A stretch of 64,000 nucleotides of DNA from the NCBI GenBank assembly GCA_963715045.1, contig CAVQRC010000006.1, positions 62,001-126,000 on the forward strand. The letters run 5' to 3'. The stretch comes from CAVQRC01 sp963715045 (GTDB taxonomy: Bacteria; Planctomycetota; Planctomycetia; Pirellulales; Lacipirellulaceae). Positions 8,476-19,821 of this stretch are shown here, one piece after another (positions within the stretch are counted from its first letter, which is position 1; every line of letters begins with the position of its first letter). Below the pieces are notes generated by a model. It was not told where the DNA came from, ran no database searches, and saw only the letters and a program-made list of their open reading frames with translations. Position numbers and translations under genes: made by a program.

Positions 8476-8537
8476 ATGTTCGAATGCCTGGCTGGCAGTT
8501 GGTCACTGCTGCTGGCGGCAATTTTCCTGAGCGGCCG

Positions 8538-8566
8538 AGTATAACAAGTCTTACGTCATCCGGTAA
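8538..8566 (-). promoter_or_regulatory. Sigma-70-like promoter of the split tRNA gene
   Basis: On the minus strand TTACCG (8566-8561), a 17-base spacer and TATACT (8543-8538) form a reasonable -35/-10 pair, about 62 bases before the tRNA 5' end. The -10 matches the consensus in five of six bases, the -35 in about three. The exosortase gene diverges on the other side. Confidence 0.45.
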
Positions 8567-8685
8567 TTCGGTCCTCAGCCGCCAAGACCCTCAAAACCGG
8601 ACGTGCAGGATCGGTCTACAACGTTACCAACCTGTCGTGCGTCGAGGACTCCGTTTGACCTGATTTTGAGTGCTAGAGTCGACAC

Positions 8686-9681
8686 ATGGCAGTGAAGACC
8701 CGCAATCCGTGTCCATCCGAGGAAAAAGTTGCTGTCATCCAGCAGTTGCGATCGGCTTGTCCGGCCAACGTGAGCGGCTGGTTCCTGCTCGTCGCGATTG
8801 TCGCGGCGCATCTTCCTTTGACATTCGTGTACGCCGGTCAGCTGTGGTCGACGCCGCACTATCAGTTCTTTCCGCTTGTTCTGGTCGGCGCGACGTGCAT
8901 TGCCTGGCGGGCCGTCCGTGGTGTGGAACCAACACCCGCGACCCGGCTGAGTGTCGCCTGCTGCGGGTTCGCGGTCGCCCAACTTCTGCTGCTGTTTGCT
9001 GTCCTCTGGCACTCGCCATGGGTGGCCTGGATCGCGCTGCTGATGGTGGTGCTGCCCTATGTCTACAGCTGCGCCGGCTGGCAGGGGGTCGTCGCGATCT
9101 TTCCGGGCTGGTTGCTGTTATGGGTCATCGTCCGGCTGCCGCTGAACCTTGATGGTACGCTGATTCTGCAGCTGCAGTCCTGGACCGCGTCCACCTGCGG
9201 TCGGGTGCTGGACGCGCTGGGCGTCCTGAATCGCATGTCGGGACATGTCATCGAACTGCCAGGACAGAAGCTGTTCGTCGCCGAGGCGTGCAGCGGCATT
9301 CATTCGCTCTTCTCGCTGCTGGCCTGCTCCGTGTTTCTTGTGATCTGGTGCAGGGCCTCGTTGTTGCGATCGCTGCTCCTGTTCGCCGCAACGGTCTTCT
9401 GGGTCGGTATCGCGAACGTCTCGCGTGTCGTCAGCCTGACCATCCTGGCTGCGCATGATTTGCCCATTCCCAATGGCTGGCCGCATGAGTTGTTCGGTCT
9501 GCTCTTTTTTCTGATCGCCGTCTTTCTGGTATGGAGTACCGATCAGCTGTTCTTGTCCCTGTTCGCCGAGCAATCCGCAGAAGCACTCCACCGGGGCGGG
9601 AAAACCGCGCGAGAAGGTGTTCGTGCAAGGGAGCCATTGGCAGGGAACGAGGATGCTTCGCGCTCCGAACCGACCGGGTGA
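8686..9681 (+). CDS. xrtU: Exosortase (EpsH family, probably planctomycete class XrtU)
   Basis: 331 residues and about eight membrane helices. The catalytic set of exosortases is visible: Cys in VAEACSGIHSL (around residue 203), Arg in IANVSRVV (around 247) and His in WPHELFG (around 267). By family knowledge it is a membrane cysteine transpeptidase-like enzyme that cuts PEP-CTERM tags after export. The last about 40 residues are polar and probably outside the core. The class assignment rests on the planctomycete context and the fixed partner genes, so it is inference. It is followed after 6 bp by the EpsI-like gene, then a TPR gene: one operon. The tRNA gene diverges upstream. Confidence 0.88.
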   Translation: MAVKTRNPCPSEEKVAVIQQLRSACPANVSGWFLLVAIVAAHLPLTFVYAGQLWSTPHYQFFPLVLVGATCIAWRAVRGVEPTPATRLSVACCGFAVAQLLLLFAVLWHSPWVAWIALLMVVLPYVYSCAGWQGVVAIFPGWLLLWVIVRLPLNLDGTLILQLQSWTASTCGRVLDALGVLNRMSGHVIELPGQKLFVAEACSGIHSLFSLLACSVFLVIWCRASLLRSLLLFAATVFWVGIANVSRVVSLTILAAHDLPIPNGWPHELFGLLFFLIAVFLVWSTDQLFLSLFAEQSAEALHRGGKTAREGVRAREPLAGNEDASRSEPTG

Positions 9682-9687
9682 CGTAGC

Positions 9688-10356
9688 TTGCGCGGCGGGT
9701 ACGCCGCCATTCTGCTCGTGTACCTGCTGTTGACATCGGTCCAGCTGGTCGCAGGGTTGGGCCCCGTCCGACCGAGTCAGAGAGAAGTCCCTTTCCTTGC
9801 GGACTTGGCAAGCGGTGACTTGCCATCTCAATGGAAGAACTGGACGTTGCGGGACTTCACGGTGGAAGAACGAATGCCAGATTCGATATGGAGACAGCAT
9901 TCCAGGATCTGGCATTACGATTTCGCGGGAATGTCCGCAGCAGTTGCGCTCGATTACCCTTTTTCCGCCTGGCACGATGTCACCAGGTGTTACGAGTCGC
10001 AGGGGTGGGAGATCACGCGGTGTGACTCGCACCACGCCGCGGACGCAGTTGAACGAAACGTCATCGAATTCAACGCCCGGCCGCCGGGACTCGGCCAACT
10101 CGGCAGTTACGTACTGTTCGCGATGTTCGACGATCAATTTCGACCACCGCGGACGAGTCGACGGATCAGCGACCGCGTCCGGGATCGGCTCGACAAGTCG
10201 CGGAAGCTGATGGTTCAGGTCCGGTTGATGATCGAATCCGGTACGCCACCCAGCGACATGCAAAGAGCAGAAGCGCGGGAATTCCTGCGAGTCGTTTCCC
10301 GGCAGATCTCGCAGAAGGCCTGGCGGCGAATCGCAAGGGAGGAGGAGAACACGTGA
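9688..10356 (+). CDS. EpsI-like exosortase-associated protein (DUF3485-type)
   Basis: 222 residues beginning with one membrane helix (AAILLVYLLLTSVQLVAGLG) followed by a periplasmic domain. LPSQWKNWTLRDF and the segment DYPFSAWHDVTRCYESQGWE resemble EpsI proteins, which in other bacteria sit beside or are fused to exosortases. It contains two cysteines (CYESQGWEITRC) close together. Its start is TTG 9688, only 6 bases after the exosortase stop, with no ATG available before the membrane helix, so it is probably translated by coupling. Its end overlaps the next start (GTGA, 10353-10356). Role: accessory to the sorting enzyme, mechanism unknown. Confidence 0.75.
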   Translation: MRGGYAAILLVYLLLTSVQLVAGLGPVRPSQREVPFLADLASGDLPSQWKNWTLRDFTVEERMPDSIWRQHSRIWHYDFAGMSAAVALDYPFSAWHDVTRCYESQGWEITRCDSHHAADAVERNVIEFNARPPGLGQLGSYVLFAMFDDQFRPPRTSRRISDRVRDRLDKSRKLMVQVRLMIESGTPPSDMQRAEAREFLRVVSRQISQKAWRRIAREEENT

Positions 10357-11833
10357 TCCGAGACAACCTCTCCCCGGTGTTTCGCAATCTCTCGTACGAT
10401 CCAGAGTACTACCTGCGGCGAATCGGCGAACGGCTGTTCAGCCATCGAAACGCCCGGCGGCTTTTGTGCGCGCGCCAGCCCTGCTGGTTGGATTCAGCGC
10501 GCTCGTACTGCTGGCCGTTGCGTACACGCAGCAGCCTCAAGAATTGGCGGACCGCTATCGCGCCGCCGCCTGCCGCGCTTTTCAAAGTCAACGCATGGAT
10601 GCGGCGTTGCTTTGCTACGAAAGGCTGATTGAGTTGGATCCGCGCGAGGAATACAAACTCGCTCTGGCACTTTGCACAGCAGAACGGGGTGACTTGCCGC
10701 GGGCTGCTGCTTTGATGGCGGAATTGGCACCCGCCGATCGGAAAGGGCTCGCGGAAGCCCACGTCTGGCAGGCAACACAACTGCTCGCCGCGGATACGGT
10801 CACTGCAGAGATGCATCAACAAGCGCAGCTGCATCTGGCGCGAGCGTTGCTGGATCAGCCCGACACGTTTCGCTGGCGGTCGCTGCTGGGAAAGTCGCTG
10901 ATTGCTTCCGGCAAACGGTCGGAGGGGCTTCGGGAGTTGCAACTCGTGGCAGATAGAATCCCGACGGTTCAATTGATGCTCGCCAGGCTGCACAACGTCG
11001 ATCGCGACGATGCCCACGCACAGTTGCTGGCCCGGCAGGTCGCGCCGTTGTTTCACGAACGCGTGAAGGCAGATCCCCTTGATGTGCAGACGCGGCTGAA
11101 TTGGGCGGAGGCTCTGGCGTTGCAGGGGCATTCTCGCAGTCTGTCTCGGTCCTCCAGGAAGGCCTGGTGCTCCGCGAAGATCCGAGACTTCGTACGGCGA
11201 CGGCACAGGCTTACCTGGCCTGGTCCGACCGGGTCGGGCAGTCTGCTCCTGAGATCGATATGGCCCGTCGCATTCGGCTCCTGGAACTGGGCCTGCAGGC
11301 AGACCCGGGGAATGCCTCAGATCCTCCACCGGTTGGTGCTCGCGGGAAAACTCGCCGGGGACGATGGGCAACACGCAGAGGCAATCCTGCAATCGCTGGC
11401 GGCCCGGGGACGCGGTACGGCGACACTCCATCTGGTGCTTGGCAACCGCGAATGGACGAAAGGGAATCATGACGCCGCTCTCAGACATCTGGAGCAGGCC
11501 TGGCGTCTTGATCCGAAGTTGGGAGTCGTCGGCAACAATCTGGCCTGGTTTCTCGCCCACCGCGATCCTCCTGATCTGGCCCGCGCGCTGGAAGATCATC
11601 AACTCTGTCCTGCTGTTCGGCCTGCGGATCCGGCGTACCTCGATACGCGAGGACAAATACTCGCCAGGATGCAGCGTTGGGATGAATCACTTGTGGATCT
11701 CGAGAAGGCACTCTCCCTGGCACCCCGTGACGGGCAACTGCATGAAACGCTGGCTCTCGTATATCACCAACTTGGGATGAAGGCGATGGCGGAACAGCAC
11801 GAGACCTGGCTGGATGAGAATGGCGAGTTCTGA
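10353..11833 (+). CDS. TPR-repeat membrane-anchored protein of the exosortase operon (frame broken)
   Basis: The start is GTG 10353, 6 bases after a GGAGGAG site and overlapping the EpsI stop. The frame gives a cytoplasmic head (VIRDNLSPVFRNLSYDPEYY), then changes at about 10462 within a T run to a membrane helix (ALLVGFSALVLLAVAY) and TPR helices. The frame changes again at about 11130 and returns at about 11312: the middle reads correctly only in another frame (VLQEGLVLREDPRLRTATA). A further pair of changes is likely at 11598-11624. The last repeats (AYLDTRGQILARMQRWDESL) are clean. The repaired protein would be about 490 residues with perhaps ten TPR helices, probably a scaffold for the sorting complex. 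All breaks look like single-base indels. Confidence 0.7.
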
Positions 11834-13201
11834 TGTCAATGAAGGAAGTCCAGTGGTTCGCCAGCATCGAATTCTGATTGCGTTACCGCTTCTTGCAGCG
11901 CCTGACGAAAGACAGGCACGGCACGCGTCCTCGGGCACGAATCCTTGTTCGGGATTGGTATTGTCAGCGGCTCTTGGCCTGCTCCTGGTTGTTGCGGACC
12001 CCGCATCGGCCTTCGTTCTGCTCGGCCCGAGCCGCGCCGAAGACGGCAGCCACGGCGCCGCTTCCCCGGATTCCGGTACCTTTCAGCCGTTCGCCGCGGG
12101 GTTCCGCTGGTCGATCTCGAATCTGACATTCGCCATCGACTCGAGCTTTACGAATGCGTTCGGTGATTCCGGCGCGAACTGCAGTACGCAACTCATTTGC
12201 GACCTGGGACGTCGCGTTTGGAGTCACGGATGCACCCACGAGTACGGGGCATGTCTTTGACCCTGGTGCGGACGTATTTGACATCGAGAGCGTCTCGCTG
12301 CATGAAATCGGTCACGCGTTGGGATTGCACCATCCCGACCTGGGCGACGACAGCAATCTCAACTTTGATCCAGCCGGGACGCCGATTGCAGCGACGGGAG
12401 ACGAGGTGATGAACTCGACGATCACCGCCAATGAAGTTCAGCGGGCGCTGACGCAGGATGACATCGACGGATTGAATCACCTGTACTTGCCGACGAACGC
12501 CGTGCCGACGCTGAATGCAAGCTCGACAGGTACGGAGGATACGTTCGGACCGGGCGACCTCGATTTTTCGGAAAGCGGGAGCGCAACGGCGGGCGGACTG
12601 GGAGGTGCAGAATTTCGACATTTTCGCCGCGGACCTGGGTGCGTCCGGCATCCTGGGTGTCACGATGATTTTCGGTGGTTCAAGAGCGGGTGGTGGGTTG
12701 AGCTTCGGCGGCACTCCGCTCGGCGGGTTCTTCGACGGAATTCCGAATGATCTGCACGGGTTCAGCTTGGACAATGCCAATCACGGAAATCTGCTGACGA
12801 GCATTGACATCATTTTCAACACCAACCCGACCGCGATGCTCGGTGTGAATCCCAATCCCGAGCCGGGCACGTTGATCTTCTGCTCGGTCGCCGCGTTGGG
12901 GCTGATCGGCCGAACCTGGCGGCAACGCCAGAGGCTCGGGAACCATTCAGCTCCCCGACCACGGAGGTTGTTTCGCGTTTCCGATCTGCATTCTCTGAAT
13001 AAACGGCCACCTGTCGGGCATCAGAAGGCGCAGAATCTGGGTGTCATACCGGTCAACACGTCGAATTTGAACCCACCGGATGCAAGCGAAATGCGGCCTC
13101 CGTGGCCCCAGCTAGTGTCGCCGTGCGAGAAACGCGGAGCCGACAAGGGCGGCCATCAACAGCACGATGGATGCGGGCTCAGGCACCGCCACGCTCGCTG
13201 A
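11814..13201 (+). CDS. Matrixin-type zinc metalloprotease with PEP-CTERM tag (frame broken)
   Basis: Read across two single-base frame changes (about 12178 and about 12598). The parts are: a signal-like segment (SAALGLLLVVADPASA), an N-terminal region with FRWSISNLTFAIDSSF, then SFATWDVAFGV, the zinc site HEIGHALGLHH (consensus HExxHxxGxxH), the Met-turn region DEVMNSTI, a beta-rich C-terminal half, and NPEPGTLIF plus a hydrophobic stretch and RQRQR as sorting tag. The fold and motif place it in the metzincin/matrixin clan. The start is unclear: ATG 11814 lies inside the TPR gene and no ribosome site is seen. The frame stays open to 13201, past the natural end near 12945, so another indel may hide the true stop. 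It is a probable XrtU substrate made by the same operon. Confidence 0.7.
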
Positions 13202-16200
13202 ACCGCTGCCTGTGCCGAACTGCCTTTGCCAGACAAGGAAGTCTTCGCCGTCCGTGTCGCCGTCCAGATCGGCATCACCGCCGTCATCGACGCCAAAGCT
13301 TGCTTGCCACGCGAGGAAATCCTCGCCGTCAACGTCGCCGTCGCGGTCAAAGTCCGCTTGCAGAAACGCTTCGATCACCTGCAGGATCAGCTCCTCGTCG
13401 GTGTAGATGACGTCCCAGCCGAGGCCAGGGCCAATCGAGGGCAGTTCTTCCGTAGCGAAGCCCCCGAAGAGGCCCGTCACCGCCCGGATGATCGTGAACG
13501 CGTCCCCTAGTTGCGGCACAAATGGGTTGCCCGTCCCCTCCAGGTCTACGAGTGCTACCTCCAGTGAGCCGTCGATGGTCGCTGCCCCAGTGACGGTCAA
13601 CACGTCGAACGACTCCTGCGTAAGTCCGCCGATCTCGATCTCCAATGCACCCGAAGCCGACTGTTCGAAGTCGCCCGTGAGCGTAGTGCCGAGAACCGCT
13701 GCCAAACCGCCGGGAGAGAGAGAGCCGGCGTTGCTGAGAGTCTGGTCCGCGCCCAGATTGACGGTGATACCAGAGTCGAAGATCGCGTCGGGATAATTGT
13801 TGAAGGCGTTGCCGCCCGTGCCGAGATCGACCGAGCCGACCACGGTACCGTAGTTGTCGACGATGTCGTTGCCATTGCTCCCAATGATTGCTGTACCACT
13901 CAGGGCGGAAAGACGACCGTGATTGGTGACGGTGTTGAAGGCCCCTCCGTCGAGGCGGACCGCAGAGCCGTTCCCCGAGCCGCCCTGGACATTGCTGCTG
14001 CCGATACTGACCGAGATATCTCCTCGGCCCAAATTGCCAGCACTCTGTGCGAGAACACCATGTGAGTCCAGACCGTCAGCCATGATGTCAGCTGCAACGA
14101 TCACCTCGACGGCACCAGCCACGCCCTCTCCTGCCGCACTTTGCCCCACGATCCCATGCGAAGCATGGCCCAATGTCGTGATCGTGCCGCTCTGGTCAAC
14201 ACGGACGGATCCGGCCGATCCGATTCCGCCGGAGCTGCCGGCAAAATCGAAACCGCCCTCAAGTCCCGTAATCAAGAAGACGCCGTCGCGGACGAACGTA
14301 GCCATGTCAACCAAAACCTGCAAATGACGATGGTCGCTGACTCCTGCGACACCGCCCCCGCCGCCGATGCTTTGCGCAAGGATCCCGTGCGCGAATTCGC
14401 CCTGTGTTGAGATGTTGCTGCTGCTTTCGACAACGACTGCCGCGCCATTGCCCCTGCTGCCGCTGCGGCCGGCCAGGTGGAAGGCGCTGTCCGTGGGGCT
14501 GCGGGAGAGGAATCCAATAGGGTCGTTGAGCACGAACGCACCCGCACCGCCGCCACCGCCGACGCTCTGGGCCAGGATTCCCTTGGCAGAATTGCCTTCC
14601 GTGACGATGTCCCCGCTGCTGTTCACATGGACCTCATCACCGTCGCTGCCGGCGCCGCCGATCCCGCCCAGTGACGAGGGCGAAATTGAAACTCGGGCCA
14701 CCGAGATAGGCCGCGTATTCCAACGCATCGGTACCTGGCTCGATCGCGGCGTCGAGGCTATCACCACCGGCTCCGCCGCCCCCGCCGACACTCTGGGCCA
14801 GGATCCCATGGGCGAATTCTCCACTGTGTGTTGATCCTTTCCGTGCTGCTGACTCCACGCTCCCACCCTTACCGCCTCCCCGCCGGTACCCCCGATCGAC
14901 AGGTCAAAAGCGAACGTCGGGAGCAGGGCCGATGGATCGAAGGATGTGAGGATTCCAATGTCAGCCAGTGCCGTCTTGCTGCTTCCGCCGGCACCGCCGC
15001 CCCCACCGATACTCTGTCCCAGGATCCCGTAGGCGTAATCGGCCTGCGTTGTGATCCGGCCTGGCTCGCTACCTGCACGGCGTCTCCGTCGCCGCCGAGG
15101 CCGCCAGTGCCTCCGATGGCTGTCGACAAACTGTAACTATTGACGGTGTAGCTGTGGACCATGCTGTCGCCTCCGTTGCCGCCGCCCCCGCCAACACTCT
15201 GTGCCAGGATGCCGTAGGAACGGAACTTGGAGGTGCTGATGTCGCCCGTGCTGTTGACGGCAACTGCCCGGCCTTTCCCCCCATCCCCGCCGCTTCCACC
15301 GAGGCCCAGGGCCACGCTGATCGCGGGCAAAGTGGTGAAACGGAATCGGGACGGTTACTGTCCAGGCAGATGCATTTCCACCGGACCCGCCGCCGCCGCC
15401 GAGGCTCTCAGCAACCAGGCCGTGCGAATGGCCCCCCTCCGTTGTGATCGTGCTGGTGCTCGTGACGTTGACGACGTTGCCGTCACCGCCACCACCGCCA
15501 ACTCCGCCGGCGGCCGGCTGACGGAAATCGGGCGCCGAGAACGTATTGGGTAACGTCGCCACCACTGCCACCTCCTCCGCCCAGGCTCATCGCGTGGATT
15601 CCATGCGAGAAATCGCCATTGGTCGAGATCGAGCCACCATCGCTCTCGACATCGACCTGCCCGCCGTGGCCGCCGCCCGCACTGTTCCCGCCGTCGACCC
15701 GGTTAATCACCAATGCCGCCGAGAACGTCCCCCCGCCGTTTCCACCTCCGCCACCGATACTGTGGGCGGTGATCCCACTAGCATCCACGTTCCAAGTCTC
15801 CAGGGCAGCGCTGACTCCATAGATCTCCGGCCGATCGATATTGCGCACGATGACCGGGCCGCCGCTGCCGCCGCTCTCACCGTCCCCGCCGGCGGAAACG
15901 AAGATACCGAAACCGCTGTCTCCGCCGTGACCGTCGCTGGAACCGCCACCGCCGCCGATACTCTGGGCAAAGATCGCTTCCGAGCCGGCCCCTGTCGTTG
16001 TTATGATCCCGAAGTTGTTAACCTCGACACGCCCCCCATCGCCACTACTACCTCCCTGCCCGCCGTACGAAAAACCGCCGTAGGAAGTCCCGCCTGATCC
16101 GCCGCCGCCGCCGATACTCTCGGCCGAGATCCCAGAGGCATCGGATCCCGAGGTCTGTAACGTACCGAGATTGTCCACCCGAGCCTCGTTGCCATCGCCA

Positions 16201-17343
16201 GCGGCCGCCCCCTCACCTCCCCAGGTGAATGCGGCACCGGAGGTATTTGCACGACCGCCGCCGCCACCGACACTCAGCGTAGCAATGCAATCTGCGCCGC
16301 GCCCGCCGTCGTGATCGCCCCCTCGTTATAGACCGGGGTCGCGCCGCCATTGCCCGCACTCGCCCCGCTGCCGCCCCAAGCCCAAACGCCATAGGCACCG
16401 GCAGCTTTACCGGTGTGGCCACCCACACTCTGGATGAAGATGCCGCGGGCGCCCTCACCAGAAGTCCAAATGTCCCCGTAGTTGCTCACACTGACGTTTT
16501 CACCGGGCCCACTCCCCAGTGCGCCACCGCCTTGGCCAAACGCACTGCCTCCCTCTCCGCCGTTGCCGCCTGCACCCCCGAGGCTCTGTCCGACGATCCC
16601 GTCGGCGAATGCGCCGCTGGTGACGATGCTGCCGGAGTTATTGATGCCGACGGGGCCGCCGCTCCCCCCAATACCGCCATCACCACCCTCAGCATAGACG
16701 GCCGTATAGGCGTAGCCGCCATCGCCGCCAATGCCGCCTTGACTTTCAGCAAAAATCCCGCCGGCAGCATCGCCTATGGTCTCGATCGCACCTTTGCTGA
16801 TGACAAACACCGTGGTTCCATCGCCACCATTTCCACCGTCGCCACCAAACGCCGCTGCGCCCGTCCAGCCCGCCACTCCTTGCCCGTCGCCGCCGTCACC
16901 ACCCCGACTTCCTGCGAAGATGCCATGAGCATCGTCACCCATGATCCAAGGAAGCCCATTCCAGAGCGGGGAACCAGGTCTGAAACGAACGCCTAGGAAT
17001 GCGTCAATGAGGCCAGCATCGGAAGCTCCCGGACTCCCATCATCACCCTGCCAGATGTAACCGCCGCTGCCGTCGGCACCGTTAGCGCACACGTGCGATA
17101 CTTCGATGCCTTCAACGCCAGTTGCAGGCGTGATTTGCGATGAAAGCGCCTGCACGTCGATGAAGAAGATCGGCGGGCAGATAAAATCCACGCCGGACGA
17201 AATCCCAAGATGTTGGTCGCCCTGGAAGTAGGCGTATGGCGGCTCAAGGCTTGGTGGATCGGGCGCGGCGAGTGCTCGCTGGCCCGCTACGAGACGTAAG
17301 TGCAGCCGGTCAGCAAAACTGCCAGGATCTTGTACGCACTCAT
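13112..17343 (-). CDS. Giant glycine-rich autotransporter-passenger-like PEP-CTERM/dockerin protein (frame broken)
   Basis: Starts at ATG 17343 (AGGGGA 9 bases before) with a signal peptide. About 1,400 residues follow if seven frame changes (about 17295, 16290, 15545, 15333, 15065, 14858, 14672) are repaired. Most of it is a repeat of the form GSIxTxGxxAxGIxAQSIGGGGGxGG, seen about fifteen times, for example HGILAQSVGGGGGAGG. This is the passenger repeat of bacterial autotransporter adhesins. Next comes the usual autotransporter strand block (LTGDFEQSASGALEIEIGG, FDVLTVTGAATIDGSL). There is no beta-barrel; instead two dockerin loops (ADFDRDGDVDGEDFLAW, ADLDGDTDGEDFLVW) and VPEPASIVL...FLARRH, a PEP-CTERM tag. 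A surface adhesin or matrix protein is the likely role. It is convergent with the exosortase operon. Confidence 0.75.
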
Positions 17344-18165
17344 GGCACTATCCCCTGTAAATGAATTCATCTTCTTTTCCTGGAATAGAGAACCAGGAAC
17401 CTCAAACGCGCGTGGATACTTGCGTTTGCGGAATACGCCTCCCTCTGTGAGGCCGTACTTCCACCAGGCTAAAGACCCGTTCGCAGCAACTGACGACCGA
17501 TTAGAAGCCGTCCGTGTGTCCAACACGTCTGGCATTTGCAGACATTGGACGGGTTCTAGCAAACGTCCAACGATTGGCCGCATTTTAGCGGCTTACTCAA
17601 CTGCGAACCAGTGTGCATTAACGCGCACCGCGTAGTGCCACAACGCCCAGCCGAGAATCGCGCAGCACAGCAAGCGAAATTGGCTAGGGCACCCTTCAAG
17701 ACCCGCGCGTCCCACGGCCGGGAAACAAGGTAGCGAGAATACGTTTTGCAACAACGCCTAACGTGCACACGACCCCCGCGCCACGTCGCGTCCCGCAGTT
17801 GGAGCGATGCGCGTGGTGTCGAGCGAGGTTTCGAGATCACCACGTCAAATGATTCGCGACGGTTGGCTCGAACCTGACGCGAGTGGCACTGAAATGCGGG
17901 AGCAGTATCTGGTGTCGTCCATGGCGGTGCCAAGGGGCGAGTCTCGTGCGTAGATCGTCGCGGGATCGGGTCAGCGCGTTTGTGCGGGTAAAAGGCCTCG
18001 GAACGTTCGCAGTTCGGCAAGTATTCGGCGCGATCCGCTGGTACGGGTGGGGGACGGCCGCTGATCTCACCCAGGAAAAGCTAGGGTATACAGGATGGTT
18101 TCCAGGAGACCGGTCCTGCTCACCGTGCCGTGTTCAGGGCCGTGGAAAAACAAGGGGCAGCAGGC
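17344..18165. other. Long intergenic region, no gene recognised
   Basis: About 820 bases upstream of both the giant surface protein (minus) and the HDOD gene (plus). Frames here are short, arginine-rich in all readings and carry no domain I know. A TATACAGG word near 18088 could be a -10 for the HDOD gene. It probably holds two divergent promoters. Confidence 0.35.
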
Positions 18166-19204
18166 ATGCAATCCGACATCGAAGAAAAGATCGACGCCCT
18201 GTTAGAGCGGGCCGATCGTCTGCATTCCGCACCGGCGATCGCATTGAAGATCGTGGAACGTGACTCGCGATCCGTATTTCGAGATCGCGGAAGTCGTGAA
18301 ATGTCTCGAACACGATCCACCGCTTGCCGGATCGATTCTGCGTTTGGTCAACTCGTCTCATTTCGGGCTGGCGCATCAGGTTTCGAGCATCCAGCAAGCC
18401 GTGGCCTATCTGGGCCGCCGGGCACTCCGCCTGGCAGTCATCAGCTTCGGACTCGTCAAGAATCTGACGTCCGACGCGCCGGGTGAGCTCTACAGCCTGT
18501 ACTGGCGACGATCGCTCACGATGGCTTGTGCGGCCCGGCTATGTGCCAAGCGGATCGATGTGGACGCCGATGAGGCGTTTACGGCGGGGCTGCTGGCAGA
18601 TCTCGGGATGCTGGTGCTGGCCCAGGTCCACGCTGACGAGTACGTTCGTCTGGCCAATGACCACCCGGATCCCGAGGAATTGGTCGAGGCGGAGCGAGCG
18701 TGCTACGGATACGATCATGCGGCGGTCACGGCGCGGCTATTGAAGAAATGGCACCTCCCGGAGGAACTGATCGAGGCCACCTCCGACCACCATCGCTTGC
18801 AGCGTTCCGGATCGCCTCTGACGCAGTTGGTCTACGTGTCTCACGTGTTTGCCGAAATCCTGTGGACGCCGGCGGGTGGACACATGAAGGCGTTTCAGGC
18901 CCTGCTGGCCGAACTGTTCGAGATTGATATCGACGGGCTGCTCGACCTGGCACTTGATTGCCAACAGGCAGTCAATGAGAGCGCCGAGATATTTCAAGTG
19001 AAGCTCGCGGGAGAAATCGATGTCGATGCGGTGCAGGACGAGGCCCGCCGCCAATTTGAATCAGCGGCGATCATGGCCACGCTCGATCTCGACAGTCTCG
19101 AGGCTGCGTTCGAAGACCACTCCGCTTATCCGCCACGGGAGCACGGGGATCCGCCCGCGAGAGTGGTTCCGGAGGCATTCAAACCCCCGACCCAGGGATC
19201 ATGA
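18166..19204 (+). CDS. HDOD domain signalling protein (frame broken near 18259)
   Basis: About 345 residues once one frame change at about 18259 is repaired: SDIEEKIDALLERADRLHSA and IALKIVE in the first frame, TRDPYFEIAEVVKCLEHDPPL in the second. The HDOD core follows with GSILRLVNSSHFGL, IQQAVAYLGRRALRLAVIS and ADEAFTAGLLADLGMLVLAQV. HDOD is a relative of the HD phosphohydrolases that usually lacks metal ligands and acts in signalling. The C-terminal 80 residues are acidic, ending in a proline-rich tail. The start ATG 18166 is the last one before the domain and lies near GGGG. No adjacent partner; the B12-binding-like gene 620 bp downstream is in the same direction. Confidence 0.75.
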
Positions 19205-19821
19205 GCCCCTGCGAACGCCACTTCTCCGCGGGAGCTGGCGGCCTTGCGGCATGTTGGTTTCGTGCTCTGCGTGTCCGTCGTGGTAGTCCCGCACCGCTGG
19301 AGGCGATCGCTGGCGACGACCTGTGGACAGATCGCGACCGCCACAGCAGCGACCGTGCAGAACATGGCCGCGAACCGGAGCGGTAAAGTTGGGCGGATTC
19401 ACGATGGACAATCAACCGTCGCCGACCGGTTGCGATCGCCGTTCGCCACTCAGAGACTTGAGGCCGAGAGAAGGTTACCACGAAAGATACGAAGAGCACG
19501 AAGATGAAGTTTGAGGATCTCTCTATCGGCTGCATCATCTAGCAGAGGTCCAAATGACGTCAGCGGTATGCGGCCATCGAAGTGGTTCGAGGCGGTAGAG
19601 GTCCGGACACATAGCATGTCTTTCTCAACCTCTGGGGGTGACCAGAATCGTTCCTTCCGCGCGGCTCGTTGAAGACCTCGGCATGGACTGCTTGCAGGGC
19701 GGTGCCGCAAACTGAGCGGGAGCCGCCCGCGTCGCGTCGCAATGATTTTCAAGCCGGGTTCGCAATGGTACGATGCGGTCCGGCTGCCGCAGCCGGCCAG
19801 GCAGAGGACCACGAGCTGCGG
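19205..19821. other. Intergenic region with a dispersed ACGAA-rich repeat (19477-19508)
   Basis: No gene found. Positions 19477-19508 read as repeated words of the ACCACGAAAGATACGAAG kind, a short intergenic repeat style I know from planctomycete genomes. The rest is unremarkable. Confidence 0.35.

Noticed and set aside
11127..11312. Programmed frameshifting in the TPR gene
   Set aside because: Shifts come in compensating pairs, with no slippery heptamer or structure, and match the indel pattern of other genes.
13112..17191. The CCGCCGCCG-rich block as a CRISPR or microsatellite array
   Set aside because: It encodes glycine-rich protein repeats on the minus strand with variable spacing; there are no exact repeats with unique spacers.
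17556..18070. Minus-strand frames upstream of the HDOD gene
   Set aside because: Arginine- and proline-rich in every frame, as expected from non-coding GC-rich DNA.
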